Positions 1-7,983 of a stretch of 24,512 bases of DNA are shown one piece after another (positions within the stretch are counted from its first letter, which is position 1; each line of letters begins with the position of its first letter). The DNA is from DATAVK01 sp036267755 (lineage in GTDB: Bacteria; Actinomycetota; Actinomycetes; JAFAQI01): positions 1-24,512 of the forward strand of contig DATAVK010000092.1 in NCBI GenBank assembly GCA_036267755.1. Direction: 5' to 3'. A program made the position numbers and the translations under genes. Under the pieces are notes generated by a model, which worked only from the letters and a program-made list of their open reading frames with translations, did no database searches and was not told the origin of the DNA.

Positions 1-232
1 GCGAAGCGTTTTGCCGGGTCAGGCGCCCCACGCTGTCCTCGTCGCGAGCAGTCGCACGATCGCCGCCGAACTATGCCGGAACTAGGACACAAGGTGGCCA
101 CTTAGGTGCGGGAGCCTCGCCTCAGAACGAATCCGAGCCCGGATGTCGAAATCAGGGCGACCGGTACGTCGTAGTGATGGCCGGGTGCTCTGGATCCGGC
201 GGGCAAGTGCAGCGGACGAGGGGAATCTCGAA
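1..232. other. Left edge and leader of the MFS gene
   Basis: No complete gene is supported here. On the plus strand a frame is open from base 2 to a TAG at 83-85 and could be the last 27 codons of a gene to the left, but a minus-strand frame has similar codon composition, so neither is annotated. An in-frame ATG at 143 could extend the MFS gene by 30 residues, but that extension is polar, arginine-rich and lacks a ribosome binding site. I see no convincing promoter or terminator. Confidence 0.4.
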
Positions 233-1723
233 ATGAGCTCGGTCACAACTGACACGTTCGTCGCCGACCCGCGGCGTTGGAAGGCCCTGGGGGTGCTGGG
301 CCTGATCCAGTTCATGCTCGTGCTCGACATCACGGTCGTGAACGTTGCGCTGCCACGAATCCAGGACGATCTGCACTTCTCGCAGTCCGGGCTGGCCTGG
401 CTGGTGAACGGCTACGTCCTGATGGCCGGCGGGCTGCTGCTGCTCGGCGGCCGGCTGGCCGACATCCTCGGCCGCCGCAAGCTGTTCCTGATCGGTGTCG
501 CCTTGTTCGCCGTGGCCTCAGCAGCCTGTGGTGCGGCCGTCGACCCCGGGATGCTGGTCGCGTCGCGCTTCCTGCAGGGCGCCGGTGAGGCGATGGCAGC
601 TCCGGCGTCGCTCGGACTGATCGCCGTACTGTTCCCTGACCCGAGGGAGCGGATCAAGGCGCTCGGCCTCTGGGGTGGTATCGCGGGGCTCGGTGGCACG
701 TCCGGCACGGTGATCTCCGGCGTCCTCGTGAACTATGTCTCCTGGCGTTGGATCTTCTTCGTCAATCTCCCGGTAGCGGTCTTCGCGTTGCTGATGGTGC
801 CGCGCCTGGTGTCCGAGAGCCGGATGGTGCGTGAGGCTCATCGACCCGATTACGCCGGAGCACTCACCGGCACCGGCGGACTCATCGCAGTCGTCGACGG
901 CCTGCTGCAGGCGGCGACGCACCCGTGGGGATCGGCGAACGTCTTGCTGCCGCTCGTCGGGGGCCTCGCGCTGCTGGGGTTGATGGTCGTGATCGAGGCT
1001 CGCTCCGAAGCGCCGCTGATCCCGCTGTCCTTCTTCCGAAACCGCACTCGCGTCGTCACCAACTTCACGACACTGTTCTTCGCCTCGGCGTTCTTCAGCT
1101 ACTTCTTCCTGCTCACCCTGTTCGAGCAGCAGGTGCTGCACTACTCGCCGATCAAGGGTGGGCTGGCCTACCTCCCGTTCGGCATCACGATCGGCGCGGG
1201 CATCGGGATCGGTACGGCGCTGATGCCGAAGGTCGGTGTGAAACCGTTGCTGGCGTGCGGTTTCTTCACCTGTGCGGTCGGGATGTTCCTGACCAGCGGG
1301 ATCGATCTGCACTCGACGTACCTGTCCGGTGTCTTTCCAGGCATGGTCGTCCTCGGTCTCGGGTCGGGGTTGTGCTTCCCGGCGACCGGCAACGCGTCGC
1401 TGCATGAGGTGACCGGTCAGGACTCTTCACTGGCGTCGGGCGTTCAGGCGTCCTTCCAACAGGTCGGTGGGGCGCTGGGACTCTCGGTCCTCGTCACGGT
1501 TGGGCTGCGGCACGCGGCCGCCCTGGCTCGGCATGGGACAAGCCACGCGCTGGCGATCACTCATGGCTACGTCCTGTCGTTCCGGGTCGGCGCCATCCTG
1601 CTGGTCATCGGTGGCGTACTGGTTTTGCTGCTGCTGGAGCACGTGATCGCGACACCGCGCAGCGCCGAGGCCGAGCTCGACGGCGACCCTCAACCCGACG
1701 TGCCGGCCATGTCCTCCAGCTAG
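233..1723 (+). CDS. MFS multidrug efflux transporter, DHA2 (EmrB/QacA-like) family
   Basis: Predicted 496-residue inner-membrane drug:proton antiporter. The N-terminal segment has the family hallmark VVNVALPRI in the first membrane helix. The loop after helix 2 carries the MFS motif A, GGRLADILGRRK. A glycine-rich stretch followed by WRWIFFVNLPV marks the helix 5-6 region. Alternating hydrophobic segments run through the protein, and its length fits the 14-helix DHA2 group. The ATG at 233 is chosen because GAGGGG sits 9 nt upstream; an in-frame ATG at 143 has no such site. It converges on the DUF4157 gene with 66 bp between stops and no obvious terminator hairpin. No regulator gene is visible beside it. 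Substrate cannot be deduced, and nothing ties it to the injection system. Confidence 0.93.
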   Translation: MSSVTTDTFVADPRRWKALGVLGLIQFMLVLDITVVNVALPRIQDDLHFSQSGLAWLVNGYVLMAGGLLLLGGRLADILGRRKLFLIGVALFAVASAACGAAVDPGMLVASRFLQGAGEAMAAPASLGLIAVLFPDPRERIKALGLWGGIAGLGGTSGTVISGVLVNYVSWRWIFFVNLPVAVFALLMVPRLVSESRMVREAHRPDYAGALTGTGGLIAVVDGLLQAATHPWGSANVLLPLVGGLALLGLMVVIEARSEAPLIPLSFFRNRTRVVTNFTTLFFASAFFSYFFLLTLFEQQVLHYSPIKGGLAYLPFGITIGAGIGIGTALMPKVGVKPLLACGFFTCAVGMFLTSGIDLHSTYLSGVFPGMVVLGLGSGLCFPATGNASLHEVTGQDSSLASGVQASFQQVGGALGLSVLVTVGLRHAAALARHGTSHALAITHGYVLSFRVGAILLVIGGVLVLLLLEHVIATPRSAEAELDGDPQPDVPAMSSS

Positions 1724-1789
1724 TCAGCCCATCCAAGCTCCGGGTTCGGCAACTTCCGATGGTGATGCCGTCCGCCAAGGCACCGGCCG

Positions 1790-4207
1790 CTACCCACCCC
1801 TGGCCACGCGGATCAGCGCCAGTCCGATGGCGATGGTCGCGGGGTCGTCCAGCAGTCCGGCCCCCAAGGTCACCACGTCCTCGGCGATGGTGCCCAGGAT
1901 TACCCCCACACCGAAGGCGACCACGTAGTCGCGAATCTCCGGGTGCTCGGCCACGAACCGACGCGCGGCCTGCATAGCGTCTTCCCCTGAGGTCAGCACG
2001 CGCCGGACGAAGTCGGCGACCTGGCGCCGCAACGGTGAGTTCGCCGGGGTGGCGACCGGCACCGGTTGCTGCACGGGCACCCGTCGCCGCTGATCGTCGC
2101 AGTTGCACATCCCGGACCGGCGGAGCTCGCTGAACGTGGGCTGGCAGAAGTAGGTGTAGATGCCGCCCATCGGGGGGTTCACGTACAGGTGCTGGGTCGG
2201 GCAGTCGGGCCCGGCCAGGTTCGGGAAGACCCCCACCCAGCTGGGCCTAATCGGCACCGAGAGCGGGCGGATGGATTGCCCCGGGAAGGCTGCCGACACC
2301 GTCCTGAGGTACCACGCCATGTCCAGGATCCCCTGGCGGATCCCGTTCATGTTGGCCGGCTTGATCTCGCCGATGCGCATGCCCCCTGGCACGGCCTGAG
2401 CGAGGTCGAGTCGCCCGTTCTCATCGCCGGGGGCGGAGAAGGGCAGCTCCACGAGACCGAGCGGGTTCTGGATCTCGAAGTCGGTTTGAATCATGGCGTG
2501 GGCAGTGATTCCTGCCGCCCGCGGGCCCATACACACGCCGCAGCCTCCGGCGGGCTCATTGACGCCCACACCCAGCTGCCGCTGGACTACCGAGCCCTGG
2601 GTGGCAGAGCCAACCGAGCGGGCGACGGTCGGGATCTGGCTGGGCGTCACCGTCGCCGAACCCATGGCGGCTGTCGCGTACTGCTCCGCCTCGCGTTCGT
2701 AGGTGTCATCGGGGTCGCTCAATCGCATCAATCCGGCGCCGGCGCCTTGACCCGGCACGTTCCCACCACGCTGCTGGAGCACGTGGACCAGCTCGTGCGC
2801 GAGTGTGTGCTTGCCGGCAATGGTGTCCGGTGCGACCCGGCCCTTGTCGAACACAACATGGCTGCCGGTCGTGTATGCGACCGCGCCGACTGCCTTGGCC
2901 GAACTCGCCGCAGCGTCGTCGTCATGGACCTGGACGTCGCCGAACGACGCCCCGAGGCGCCCTTCCATCTCGGCCCGGACGTTCGCGGGAAGCCGGCTCC
3001 CCGGCTGTGCGACGACGGCGCCGACCGTGTCGGTCCCATGTTCGTCCTCGCACGGGCAGCTGCCGTCCGGGCGGGCGGCGACGCCGGCACAGCGCTGTAC
3101 CGGGACACCTGCGCCGCTCGAGGTGCTGCCTGCCGGCGCGACCGGCCCGAACAGATCGGCCGAAGGCTGGAACGCCGGGTTCGCCGTCGAGGCGGCGTCC
3201 CGGGCGGGGTAGCCATGCAGCTCGAAGGGACCAGAGCCGGGTTCGGGCACCCATACGGAGACGTCCTCGGTCCAGCCGATGGAGATCCGGTAGGACTCGG
3301 CTTCTCCCAGTGTGATGACCTCGGCGAAGATGCTCTTCACCGTGTCCGTGCCGTACTGCGGGTTGGGGTCGATCATGTCGTTCCACCGATAGACGACATG
3401 CAGCTGCACCCATGAGCCGGGCCGCATCGACCCGCCCCTCGACAGCGAACTGCCGAAATAGCGGTGCACGGTCGCCGTACCGGTGATCTGGAAGTCGCCC
3501 ACAGTGCTGTTCGTGCCGTGTAGGTACTGGTAGCCGATGATCCCCTCGCCGTTCTCCACCTCGGCATGGAAGTGCCAGTCCACCGGCCTCGTACCCTCGT
3601 TGCCCCGTGACAGCACAAGCGACCGGGTCAGCACTTCGCCCCGCACCTGCTGACGCAGCAGGTCGCTGTCCTTCATGTAGCCGGTCCACGCCGGCTGGTC
3701 GGCAATGTCCCAGTCCCCTTCGCCGGACAGGTAGCGCTCGAGGATGGAGCGGCCCGCCCAGTCGGAGTCGAAGTGTGAGGTCAGGTCACCCCTGCGGTCC
3801 CGGCCGCCCTCCGGCCGGCCGCGACGCTGGTCGTCACGCTGCGCCCGCTCGACTCTCGTCTGGCGGTCCTCGGCACGCGACTCCTCCTCGCCCCGATGAC
3901 CTCGCCCGCCCTGGCGCTGAATGACTTGCCGCTGCACGATCGGCTGCTGGTCCTCGGGCGCCTCGGCCACCGGCTGCTGCGCCCAGACAGGCGCGGTGTC
4001 AAGGCGCGGCGACGTGCAACGGAACACGGTCGGGGCCCGGGCGCCCGGCTGCCGCGCCCAGACGGGCGAGGTGTCAAGGCGCGGTGACGTGCCGCGCGCG
4101 GTTGGGGCGCGGGCGGCCGGTGAATGGGCATGCACCTCGTCGGTCTGACGCTGGGTCAGTCTTTCCACTGTCTGTCCCGGGGCGGGACGGGAGCAGCAGA
4201 CGTCCAT
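1790..4207 (-). CDS. DUF4157 protein with N-terminal beta-rich region and nuclease-like C-terminal region; candidate eCIS cargo
   Basis: 805 residues from the ATG at 4207, which has AAGG 7 nt upstream; a TTG at 4285 would add 26 residues. Residues about 25-80 hold two copies of a 25-residue repeat, then a charged Arg/Glu/Gln linker with VQRQ-type motifs. Residues about 140-325 look beta-rich and match no family I can name. The DUF4157 domain, at about 404-480, has an intact zinc-type HELVH at 471-475. DUF4157 proteins are recurrent neighbours of eCIS operons and are considered toxin or cargo-related. After another VQRQ linker, residues about 570-620 show H570, D576, D601 and a GEIKP motif (E614, K616), a spacing reminiscent of PD-(D/E)XK nucleases; this is inference. 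The C-terminus has a hydrophobic stretch at about 761-786. The gene follows the membrane-protein gene by 91 nt on the same strand. Confidence 0.85.
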   Translation of the reverse strand: MDVCCSRPAPGQTVERLTQRQTDEVHAHSPAARAPTARGTSPRLDTSPVWARQPGARAPTVFRCTSPRLDTAPVWAQQPVAEAPEDQQPIVQRQVIQRQGGRGHRGEEESRAEDRQTRVERAQRDDQRRGRPEGGRDRRGDLTSHFDSDWAGRSILERYLSGEGDWDIADQPAWTGYMKDSDLLRQQVRGEVLTRSLVLSRGNEGTRPVDWHFHAEVENGEGIIGYQYLHGTNSTVGDFQITGTATVHRYFGSSLSRGGSMRPGSWVQLHVVYRWNDMIDPNPQYGTDTVKSIFAEVITLGEAESYRISIGWTEDVSVWVPEPGSGPFELHGYPARDAASTANPAFQPSADLFGPVAPAGSTSSGAGVPVQRCAGVAARPDGSCPCEDEHGTDTVGAVVAQPGSRLPANVRAEMEGRLGASFGDVQVHDDDAAASSAKAVGAVAYTTGSHVVFDKGRVAPDTIAGKHTLAHELVHVLQQRGGNVPGQGAGAGLMRLSDPDDTYEREAEQYATAAMGSATVTPSQIPTVARSVGSATQGSVVQRQLGVGVNEPAGGCGVCMGPRAAGITAHAMIQTDFEIQNPLGLVELPFSAPGDENGRLDLAQAVPGGMRIGEIKPANMNGIRQGILDMAWYLRTVSAAFPGQSIRPLSVPIRPSWVGVFPNLAGPDCPTQHLYVNPPMGGIYTYFCQPTFSELRRSGMCNCDDQRRRVPVQQPVPVATPANSPLRRQVADFVRRVLTSGEDAMQAARRFVAEHPEIRDYVVAFGVGVILGTIAEDVVTLGAGLLDDPATIAIGLALIRVARGG
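3971..4120 (-). repeat. 75-bp imperfect tandem repeat inside the DUF4157 gene
   Basis: Two in-frame copies, 3971-4045 and 4046-4120, each encode 25 residues built around TSPRLDT-x-PVWA-x-QP. The reading frame is kept, so this is a protein repeat rather than a disruption. It sits in the probably unstructured N-terminal part, where it could act as a docking or packaging tag; that role is a guess. Confidence 0.8.
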
Positions 4208-4228
4208 GCCAACACCTTCACACCGAGC

Positions 4229-4271
4229 CGTCACCCGAACGTCACGGGCGATCCCGTGTGGCCGAGTGACG
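4229..4271 (-). promoter_or_regulatory. Candidate operator: GTGACG direct repeat upstream of the first DUF4157 gene
   Basis: On the minus strand GTGACG occurs at 4245-4240 and again at 4234-4229, an exact 11-bp step (GTGACG-N5-GTGACG), ending 21 nt before the ATG. On the plus strand a further GTGACG lies at 4266-4271 with a looser GTGTGG at 4256-4261, giving a partial dyad. The same arrangement precedes the second DUF4157 gene. No regulator is identified. Confidence 0.4.
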
Positions 4272-4298
4272 CGCTCAACGGGCAAGACTCCGGTCGTC

Positions 4299-5228
4299 CT
4301 ACGTTCCGGTTGCCGACGCGATGAGTGCAGTCAGAAGCGGAGCCGCGACGACGACGACGGCTTGGAAAGTGCGCCACGAGCCGCCTAGGCCTACTAGTGC
4401 CGCCAAGTCGTTGCGTCGTGAGAGCGCCTCGGACAGCTCCGGTACGTCGGGTTGCGGCAGTGGCGCGAACTCGTCAACTATTTGAGCCGCGCGCACATCG
4501 AGCGCTGAACTCGCACTGATGAAAAACAGTGCGATCAGAACGGCGAAGACCAACCCGTAAAGCAATACCGCGTCCGAGGGAAGTGCCGCATGGGGATCGA
4601 GCGAGAGCAGCGCGCGGCGGCGCAGCCCGGTCGCGATGACGATCAAGGTAAGGAAAGCGCCAAGCACATTGAGGAGACGACGCAGTTCCATGCGCACGCG
4701 CATGACCAGTCGCATTCGGCAGAATCCATCCTCCATCCAGGACTCGTTGTCGACGGCGATCATGCGCACCATGAGGAAACCCAACAGACCCGGCGAGGCG
4801 CAGATGGCGACGCCAATGGAAATCTGCCATGTCTGAGACGCGAGGCGGGAGTCGGTTGAGGGCGGCCGGTGCGCCTCCGCAATGGAGAACACCGCGAACA
4901 CCGCAACTAACGCGAGAAGGACGGCGGCGCACGCAACAGCCAGCGGCGCCATGCGTACGCGCGCCCCTATTCGTGCGATTTCGACCACAGCGCAGCCGAA
5001 GTACAAAGCGGCGCTCAATGCGTACCCGCAAAGACTGCCAACCACAGCAGCCCACAGATCGTATTGAGTGCGGACTGGGTCGAATCTGGCGGCGATGGGC
5101 ACGCTTCGGACGAAGATTGAGCCCGCTGTGTACCCGATAATAAACAGGCCAGCCAGCACCGGCGTCAACCACGCAGCAGTGTCGATCGGAGCTGGAGCGT
5201 TGGCATGACAGTCGCTGGTTTCCGCCAT
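4299..5228 (-). CDS. Polytopic membrane protein of unknown family
   Basis: 309 residues from the ATG at 5228, preceded by AGGAAG at 6-nt spacing; upstream in-frame starts lack such a site. About seven hydrophobic helices are visible: one near residue 20, two to about residue 120, one near 155, two between about 195 and 250, and one close to the C-terminus. A soluble segment of roughly 45 residues precedes the last helix. I recognise no catalytic motif or named family. It is divergent from the patatin-like lipase unit and lies upstream of, and on the same strand as, the DUF4157 gene. A role in protecting the producer from, or exporting, the neighbouring enzymes is possible but has no direct support. 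Confidence 0.7.
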   Translation of the reverse strand: MAETSDCHANAPAPIDTAAWLTPVLAGLFIIGYTAGSIFVRSVPIAARFDPVRTQYDLWAAVVGSLCGYALSAALYFGCAVVEIARIGARVRMAPLAVACAAVLLALVAVFAVFSIAEAHRPPSTDSRLASQTWQISIGVAICASPGLLGFLMVRMIAVDNESWMEDGFCRMRLVMRVRMELRRLLNVLGAFLTLIVIATGLRRRALLSLDPHAALPSDAVLLYGLVFAVLIALFFISASSALDVRAAQIVDEFAPLPQPDVPELSEALSRRNDLAALVGLGGSWRTFQAVVVVAAPLLTALIASATGT

Positions 5229-5287
5229 TGCGAACTTCCTGGATGGATATTGCTTGGCGCTCGCTGAGCCCAGGACATTAGTCGGCG

Positions 5288-5316
5288 TTGACAGGGCAGG
5301 CAACCACTGTCATCTT
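5288..5316 (+). promoter_or_regulatory. Weak candidate promoter for the small peptide and patatin genes
   Basis: A perfect TTGACA -35 hexamer lies at 5288-5293, and the hexamer 17 bp downstream is CATCTT (5311-5316), which matches the -10 consensus at only three of six positions. It lies in the divergent gap, in the right place for the rightward genes, but the poor -10 keeps confidence low. Confidence 0.22.
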
Positions 5317-5372
5317 GATCGTCACTCTGAGTGGGCCGGAATCGTCCGCGTGGCCGCGCGTCGGGGGTGTCG

Positions 5373-5480
5373 ATGTCGAAAAAGAGTCGGAAAGGCCGAC
5401 CGCTTGCGCTGCTGGTGACGGCAATCCTGCTCCTGCTTGTGCCCGCCTGGTGTACCTCCAGCGGGGAGTCTCGGTCATGA
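5373..5480 (+). CDS. 35-residue hydrophobic peptide with lipoprotein-like signal, coupled to the patatin gene
   Basis: Short open frame beginning MSKKSRKGRP, a strongly basic start, followed by about 16 hydrophobic residues rich in Leu, Val and Ala, then Cys27 and a short polar tail ending GESRS. This is the layout of a bacterial lipoprotein signal, although PAWC is not a canonical lipobox and only about nine residues would remain after cleavage. It could equally be a single-span small membrane peptide. Its TGA overlaps the ATG of the patatin gene (ATGA), implying translational coupling. A G-rich GGGGG lies 5 nt before the ATG. The alternative is that the frame is fortuitous and only the patatin gene is real. 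Confidence 0.5.
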   Translation: MSKKSRKGRPLALLVTAILLLLVPAWCTSSGESRS

Positions 5481-7939
5481 CCCGGGTCAAGCTGGACGAC
5501 GCCGAAGAGCTGCGGTTGGCACTGATTATGAACGGTGGCGTCAGCCTCGCAGTCTGGATGGGCGGTATCGCACACGAACTGGCACTGGTGATGCGAGCTC
5601 CGGCAGCGTCGAGTGCCGAGACCGATGAGGACCCGGTCCTCAAGAAATGGCAAGCGCTGCTGGGCGCCGGGCTTCCAGCCGTGATCGTTGACGTCATCGC
5701 GGGAACCAGCGCGGGTGGGCTCAACGGGACGTTGCTGGCCGCCTCCGTTGCCGGCGGAGCGCCGCTCGATCTGCGGTCAGTCTGGCAGACGACCGCAGCG
5801 TTGGAGCCTGGCAAGCTGCTCGCTGAAGGCGAGGGTGGGCTGGCTTCGTTACTCGATGGGACGTATTTCCTCGGCAAGGTGAACGAGATCCTTGCGCCGA
5901 TGTGCCAGCGCCCCGAACCGGCTCAGCATGAGGCCGGCCATGCCGTCAGCTTAATCGTCACCGCGACCGCGTTGGACGCCGCGAACCGCACGGTTTACGA
6001 CAGCAACGGGCAGCGCATGGAGGTGGCCGATCATCGCCGGCGGTATCTGTTCCGGCGAGGCCCAGACGTCGGATATTGCCAGCGTGACGACGGGACGTGG
6101 GGCTTCATCCGTGACGGCGTTGAGGACAGCCTGGTCAGGGACGACTTCGCCGCTTGCTCGGCCGCTCTCGGGCTCGCCGCCCGAGCGTCGGCGAGCTTCC
6201 CGGCGGCGTTCACGCCCGTGAAAGAGACATCAGAGTTGGCTGATCGGAGGCAGTTCCCGCCGTGGGCCGCGCCAGGTGACCTGTCGTGGTTGGGGGACGG
6301 CGGAATCCTGGACAATGCCCCATTCGCACCGGTTCTCGAGGAAATCGCGCAGCGCCGCGGTGCGTCCACGCATCGCCGCGTCGTCGCGTACGTCGTGCCT
6401 ACGGCGATGGATCTCACGGACGGGCTTGCCGCACCGCTGGCGAAGAGTCCACACCAGCCACCGTGGACGAGCGTCGTGAGCACGGTCGGGACGTTCCCCC
6501 GCGAAGTCGACCTTCGAGACGACATGGAGCAGCTCGCTGCGACCTACAGTGCGATTGGTCCGGATGTGGGCCAGGTTCTCTTCGATCGCGCATTCCCCGA
6601 GGAGGCTCCAGGACTCGCGACACAGCTGGTCGCCATCGCGACCGCCGGGTTGGATCTATACCGCGCAAGCCGGGCGCAGGGGGCGCTCGACGAGTGCCGG
6701 CACAGCCTCCGGGAAGCCGAAGGAGTGCTGCGGCTCGACGACGCCGCCATGACCGGTGAGCTTCCCGACCTTGACGGACTCCTATGGGTGCCACGCGAGG
6801 CTGATTTGCTCGCCACGGACCCGCCCTCGGAATGGCGATGGGGGCTCGCGACAGCCGAGCGGGCGATCCGACTCCTGCTCCGCAACATCGCCGCGGAGCG
6901 GGGTGAGGAAGCGCGGGGCGCCCGCGAACGGTTGAGCGTCGATGTAGACAAGGTCGTCGCGGTCAGGCGTGCCCTGCTAAGACTCTTGGTCGAAGATCCG
7001 GCCACGACATCTGGGACGAACGACGTGGCGACGTGGGTGACGAGTCTGAGTGCGGCCTACGTTGAGCTGTCCGTACCGTCCGTCCTGTCCGACCTAATCG
7101 AGGACGCCTGCGACGCCTTCGCCTCGGTTCCGAGTCGCAGCTCCGATGACTTACCGAGCGCTTTGCAGGTAGCGCTGGCAATCGACGTCGTACGGTTCGC
7201 CGCCGACTCGCCGTCAAGTTTCACGCGAACGCCCGCCTTCACGTTCCAGGAGATGGGTCCGGGGATCAACTGCCGGGTACTCGACTTCCGTTGTGAGGGA
7301 GATTCGGAGTCGGCCTCGAGTTCGACGAGTGTCGTGCGAGATCCTGGAAAGAAGCTGTACGGCGCGCGGCTCGGGCACTTCGGCGGCTTCCTCAACGGGG
7401 ACTGGCGGTTGTGGGACTACATGTGGGGCCGGTTGGACGCGATTGCCCATCTCGGCCGGCTCATGGGGCTCGCTGTGGAGGATGTCGACGCACTGCAGCT
7501 CGAGGTGATCCGCACCGAGCGCGCGAGCAAGCGAGGTGTGCCGTTGGACCAGATCGATATCGACAGCGAGGTCGCGGCCGTGAAGGCCGAGTTGACGTCC
7601 GTGCTCGCAATGACCACCCAATCAACCCTCGCCGATATGCGCATTCCGCAGGGCGACGACTCACTCGCCGCGCAAGTCATGCAACGAATCCTTCGGTTCC
7701 TCGGAAACCACCAAGGACCAGGGCTGCCACCGCCGTTTATACAGATTGGCGGCGGAGTCGCCGAGCGGCTGCTCGCAGAAAATGATCCGGAGCATCTGCC
7801 CGTGCTCGATGAACTCGAACGTGACGTCTACGCACACAGGCGCCGCCAGATGTGGCGAGCCCTGCGATCATCGAGCGAGCCTCCCAGCGAGAACCCCCAA
7901 CGAAGGCGTTCTTGGTGGCGGCGGCTACTGCCTTGGTAA
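5477..7939 (+). CDS. Patatin-like phospholipase (DUF3376-type patatin-related protein)
   Basis: 820-residue predicted lipid acyl hydrolase. The catalytic Ser-Asp dyad motifs are all present: a glycine-rich oxyanion segment NGGVSLAVWMGG near residues 19-30, the nucleophile motif GTSAG with Ser78, and DGG with Asp274. The long Asp/Glu/Arg-rich C-terminal half matches the general build of actinobacterial patatin-related proteins, which are much longer than plain patatin domains. The extreme C-terminus (RRRSWWRRLLPW) is basic and Trp-rich, suitable for binding a membrane surface. ATG 5477 is chosen because GGGGAG lies 8 nt upstream and residue 12 onward fits the family start; an upstream in-frame start at 5288 would add 63 unrelated residues. 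It converges on the second DUF4157 gene with a 44-bp gap. Cargo of the injection system or an independent cell-envelope lipase are both possible. Confidence 0.88.
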   Translation: MTRVKLDDAEELRLALIMNGGVSLAVWMGGIAHELALVMRAPAASSAETDEDPVLKKWQALLGAGLPAVIVDVIAGTSAGGLNGTLLAASVAGGAPLDLRSVWQTTAALEPGKLLAEGEGGLASLLDGTYFLGKVNEILAPMCQRPEPAQHEAGHAVSLIVTATALDAANRTVYDSNGQRMEVADHRRRYLFRRGPDVGYCQRDDGTWGFIRDGVEDSLVRDDFAACSAALGLAARASASFPAAFTPVKETSELADRRQFPPWAAPGDLSWLGDGGILDNAPFAPVLEEIAQRRGASTHRRVVAYVVPTAMDLTDGLAAPLAKSPHQPPWTSVVSTVGTFPREVDLRDDMEQLAATYSAIGPDVGQVLFDRAFPEEAPGLATQLVAIATAGLDLYRASRAQGALDECRHSLREAEGVLRLDDAAMTGELPDLDGLLWVPREADLLATDPPSEWRWGLATAERAIRLLLRNIAAERGEEARGARERLSVDVDKVVAVRRALLRLLVEDPATTSGTNDVATWVTSLSAAYVELSVPSVLSDLIEDACDAFASVPSRSSDDLPSALQVALAIDVVRFAADSPSSFTRTPAFTFQEMGPGINCRVLDFRCEGDSESASSSTSVVRDPGKKLYGARLGHFGGFLNGDWRLWDYMWGRLDAIAHLGRLMGLAVEDVDALQLEVIRTERASKRGVPLDQIDIDSEVAAVKAELTSVLAMTTQSTLADMRIPQGDDSLAAQVMQRILRFLGNHQGPGLPPPFIQIGGGVAERLLAENDPEHLPVLDELERDVYAHRRRQMWRALRSSSEPPSENPQRRRSWWRRLLPW

Positions 7940-7983
7940 GCGGCTGAGGCATTTACGCCATTCGACGCCGATCACGCAGGGTT

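Noticed and set aside
1724..1789. Terminator between the convergent MFS and DUF4157 genes
   Set aside because: No stable inverted repeat followed by a T-run was found; the same holds for the 44-bp convergent gap at 7940-7983.
2066..3415. 449-codon plus-strand frame opposite the first DUF4157 gene
   Set aside because: The minus strand encodes a DUF4157 domain with HELVH; the plus frame is an antisense shadow.
2700..3790. Possible colicin-M-like reading of the N-terminal beta-rich region of the first DUF4157 protein
   Set aside because: The family's active-site pattern D-x-Y-D-x5-H-R is not reproduced; only a D...HR remains, with the wrong spacing and no Tyr-Asp.
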